Shown in pieces: positions 63,523-64,000 of a stretch of DNA of 64,000 nucleotides. Position 1 is the stretch's first letter, and each line of letters begins with the position of its first letter. The DNA is from Shimia sp. Alg240-R146 (GTDB lineage: Bacteria; Pseudomonadota; Alphaproteobacteria; Rhodobacterales; Rhodobacteraceae), in NCBI RefSeq assembly GCF_947331465.1, contig NZ_CAMZOK010000001.1, positions 372,001-436,000 of the forward strand, written 5' to 3'. Made by a program: the position numbers and the translations under genes. The notes below the pieces were generated by a model. That model saw nothing but the letters and a program-made list of their open reading frames with translations. It did no database searches and was not told the origin of the DNA.

Positions 63523-63945
63523 CTACCGGCTTGGCTGTCCGCTGCTCAACTCCAGGTCCAAGATCGAGTTTACCAACCTGGCTTGCCGCTGTGCGCGTTG
63601 GGTCTGAATCTGATCGTCCAATAGTCTGTCCATCACGTCCGCCTTGCCAAAATGCGCCTGAAGCTCGCGAAAAGCGGCCTCCTTGCGGACCATCACATTG
63701 GCCAGTTGCATGTTCAGAATGCGCCTGCTGCGCGCGATCCAGCGCACCCAGTTTTCGTCCGCTCCGGTGCGTTGCAACGCGCTGTCGCTGGCCATCATTT
63801 CGCGGCCCGTGTTTTCCTTGTCCGTCAGCTCGGCCAGCAGGTTGCGCAGGCGAGATTCCTCCAGTTGCACGGATTGCATCGACGTCTGCGCTTTCTGGTA
63901 GTTGGCCTGCGTGATGGTCTGCAGGTCTTTCAGATCGTCGCTCAT
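63523..63945 (-). CDS. Coiled-coil protein in the flagellar cluster
   Basis: Not recognised by motif. The 140-aa product is almost all helical and rich in Gln, Arg, Glu and Leu (TITQANYQKAQTSMQSVQLEESRLRNLLAELTD region, IARSRRILNMQLANVMVRKEAAFRELQAHFGK), with no signal or membrane segment. Size and coil content resemble FliJ-type export chaperones, but this is inference. Its start overlaps the stop of the gene to its right, so they form an operon, and it converges on fliL. Confidence 0.7.
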   Translation of the reverse strand: MSDDLKDLQTITQANYQKAQTSMQSVQLEESRLRNLLAELTDKENTGREMMASDSALQRTGADENWVRWIARSRRILNMQLANVMVRKEAAFRELQAHFGKADVMDRLLDDQIQTQRAQRQARLVNSILDLELSSGQPSR

Positions 63946-64000
63946 GTCACACGCCCCCGTGCTTTGCGGCGAATTTCGTCCGCAAACCGAATGGCCGCCG
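63942..64000 (-). CDS. Partial gene, C-terminus only
   Basis: The last 18 codons of a minus-strand gene (ending RFADEIRRKARGRVT) run in from beyond the right edge; the stop TGA overlaps the next start as ATGA. Identity cannot be told, but coupling to the coiled-coil gene and the setting suggest a flagellar protein. Confidence 0.5.
   Translation of the reverse strand, partial: AAIRFADEIRRKARGRVT

Overview
The window looks like a chromosomal segment of a marine alphaproteobacterium of the order Rhodobacterales (Roseobacter-type). The evidence is gene content: a fliC-flaF-flbT-DUF1217 flagellar unit, an invasion-associated-locus-B protein, several Hint (Hedgehog/intein) domain proteins, a NodH-type sulfotransferase beside a Core-2/I-branching glycosyltransferase, and a serC-serA operon with a structured leader. 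No prophage, insertion sequence, CRISPR array or rRNA was seen. There is one tRNA gene, Thr with anticodon CGT.

Layout. 1-7452: galU, galE and a tightly packed surface-glycan set (GT4-like, GT2-like, Core-2/I-branching enzyme, two-lobed sulfotransferase). 7510-12271 (- strand): the envelope operon rnd-kdsD-lptC-lptA-lptB, then hpf and ptsN. 12418-19538: a kinase-fold protein, tRNA-Thr, a metallophosphatase, serC-serA, a zinc-ribbon protein, L-lactate dehydrogenase and serB. 19542-27515: a TSUP permease, an arsR-AHSA1-YCII operon, asparaginase, an IalB protein, a first Hint protein, a WYL regulator with its partner gene, rlmN and small proteins. 27578-37147: LOG protein, dapD, then an accessory-looking block (glutamate-receptor-like channel, three Hint proteins, one unknown) and dapE-GNAT-DUF2064. 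37262-43099: rnr, a GST divergent from a second WYL regulator, and two cell-wall enzymes. 43280-50930: a polyamine locus (class III aminotransferase, GntR/FCD regulator, potFGHI, FAD amine oxidase). 51835 to the end: a flagellar cluster in several divergent units (fliK-flgD; flgJ-flgN; fliC-flaF-flbT-DUF1217; fliI; flgB-flgC-fliE-fliQ-flgF-flgG-flgA-flgH-fliL; a coiled-coil gene).

How the genes work together. The first block supplies UDP-glucose and UDP-galactose and then builds and probably sulfates a surface glycan. KdsD and LptA/B/C make Kdo and export lipopolysaccharide. SerA, SerC and SerB are the complete phosphorylated serine pathway spread over 5 kb. DapD and DapE are two steps of the succinylase lysine/diaminopimelate route. 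The polyamine locus imports putrescine-like substrates and removes their amino groups. The flagellar genes cover rod, L-ring, export, hook-length control and filament; the motor, the C-ring and most of the export gate must lie outside the window.

The most unusual content is the set of four Hint-domain proteins, one without its catalytic cysteine, together with a bacterial ionotropic-glutamate-receptor homologue whose potassium selectivity filter is replaced. Several operator-like sequences could be read by eye: a CtrA-type TTAA-N7-TTAA box between fliI and flgB, TGATCA palindromes in the polyamine locus, TGTCA/TGACA palindromes beside both WYL regulators, and an inverted repeat upstream of arsR.
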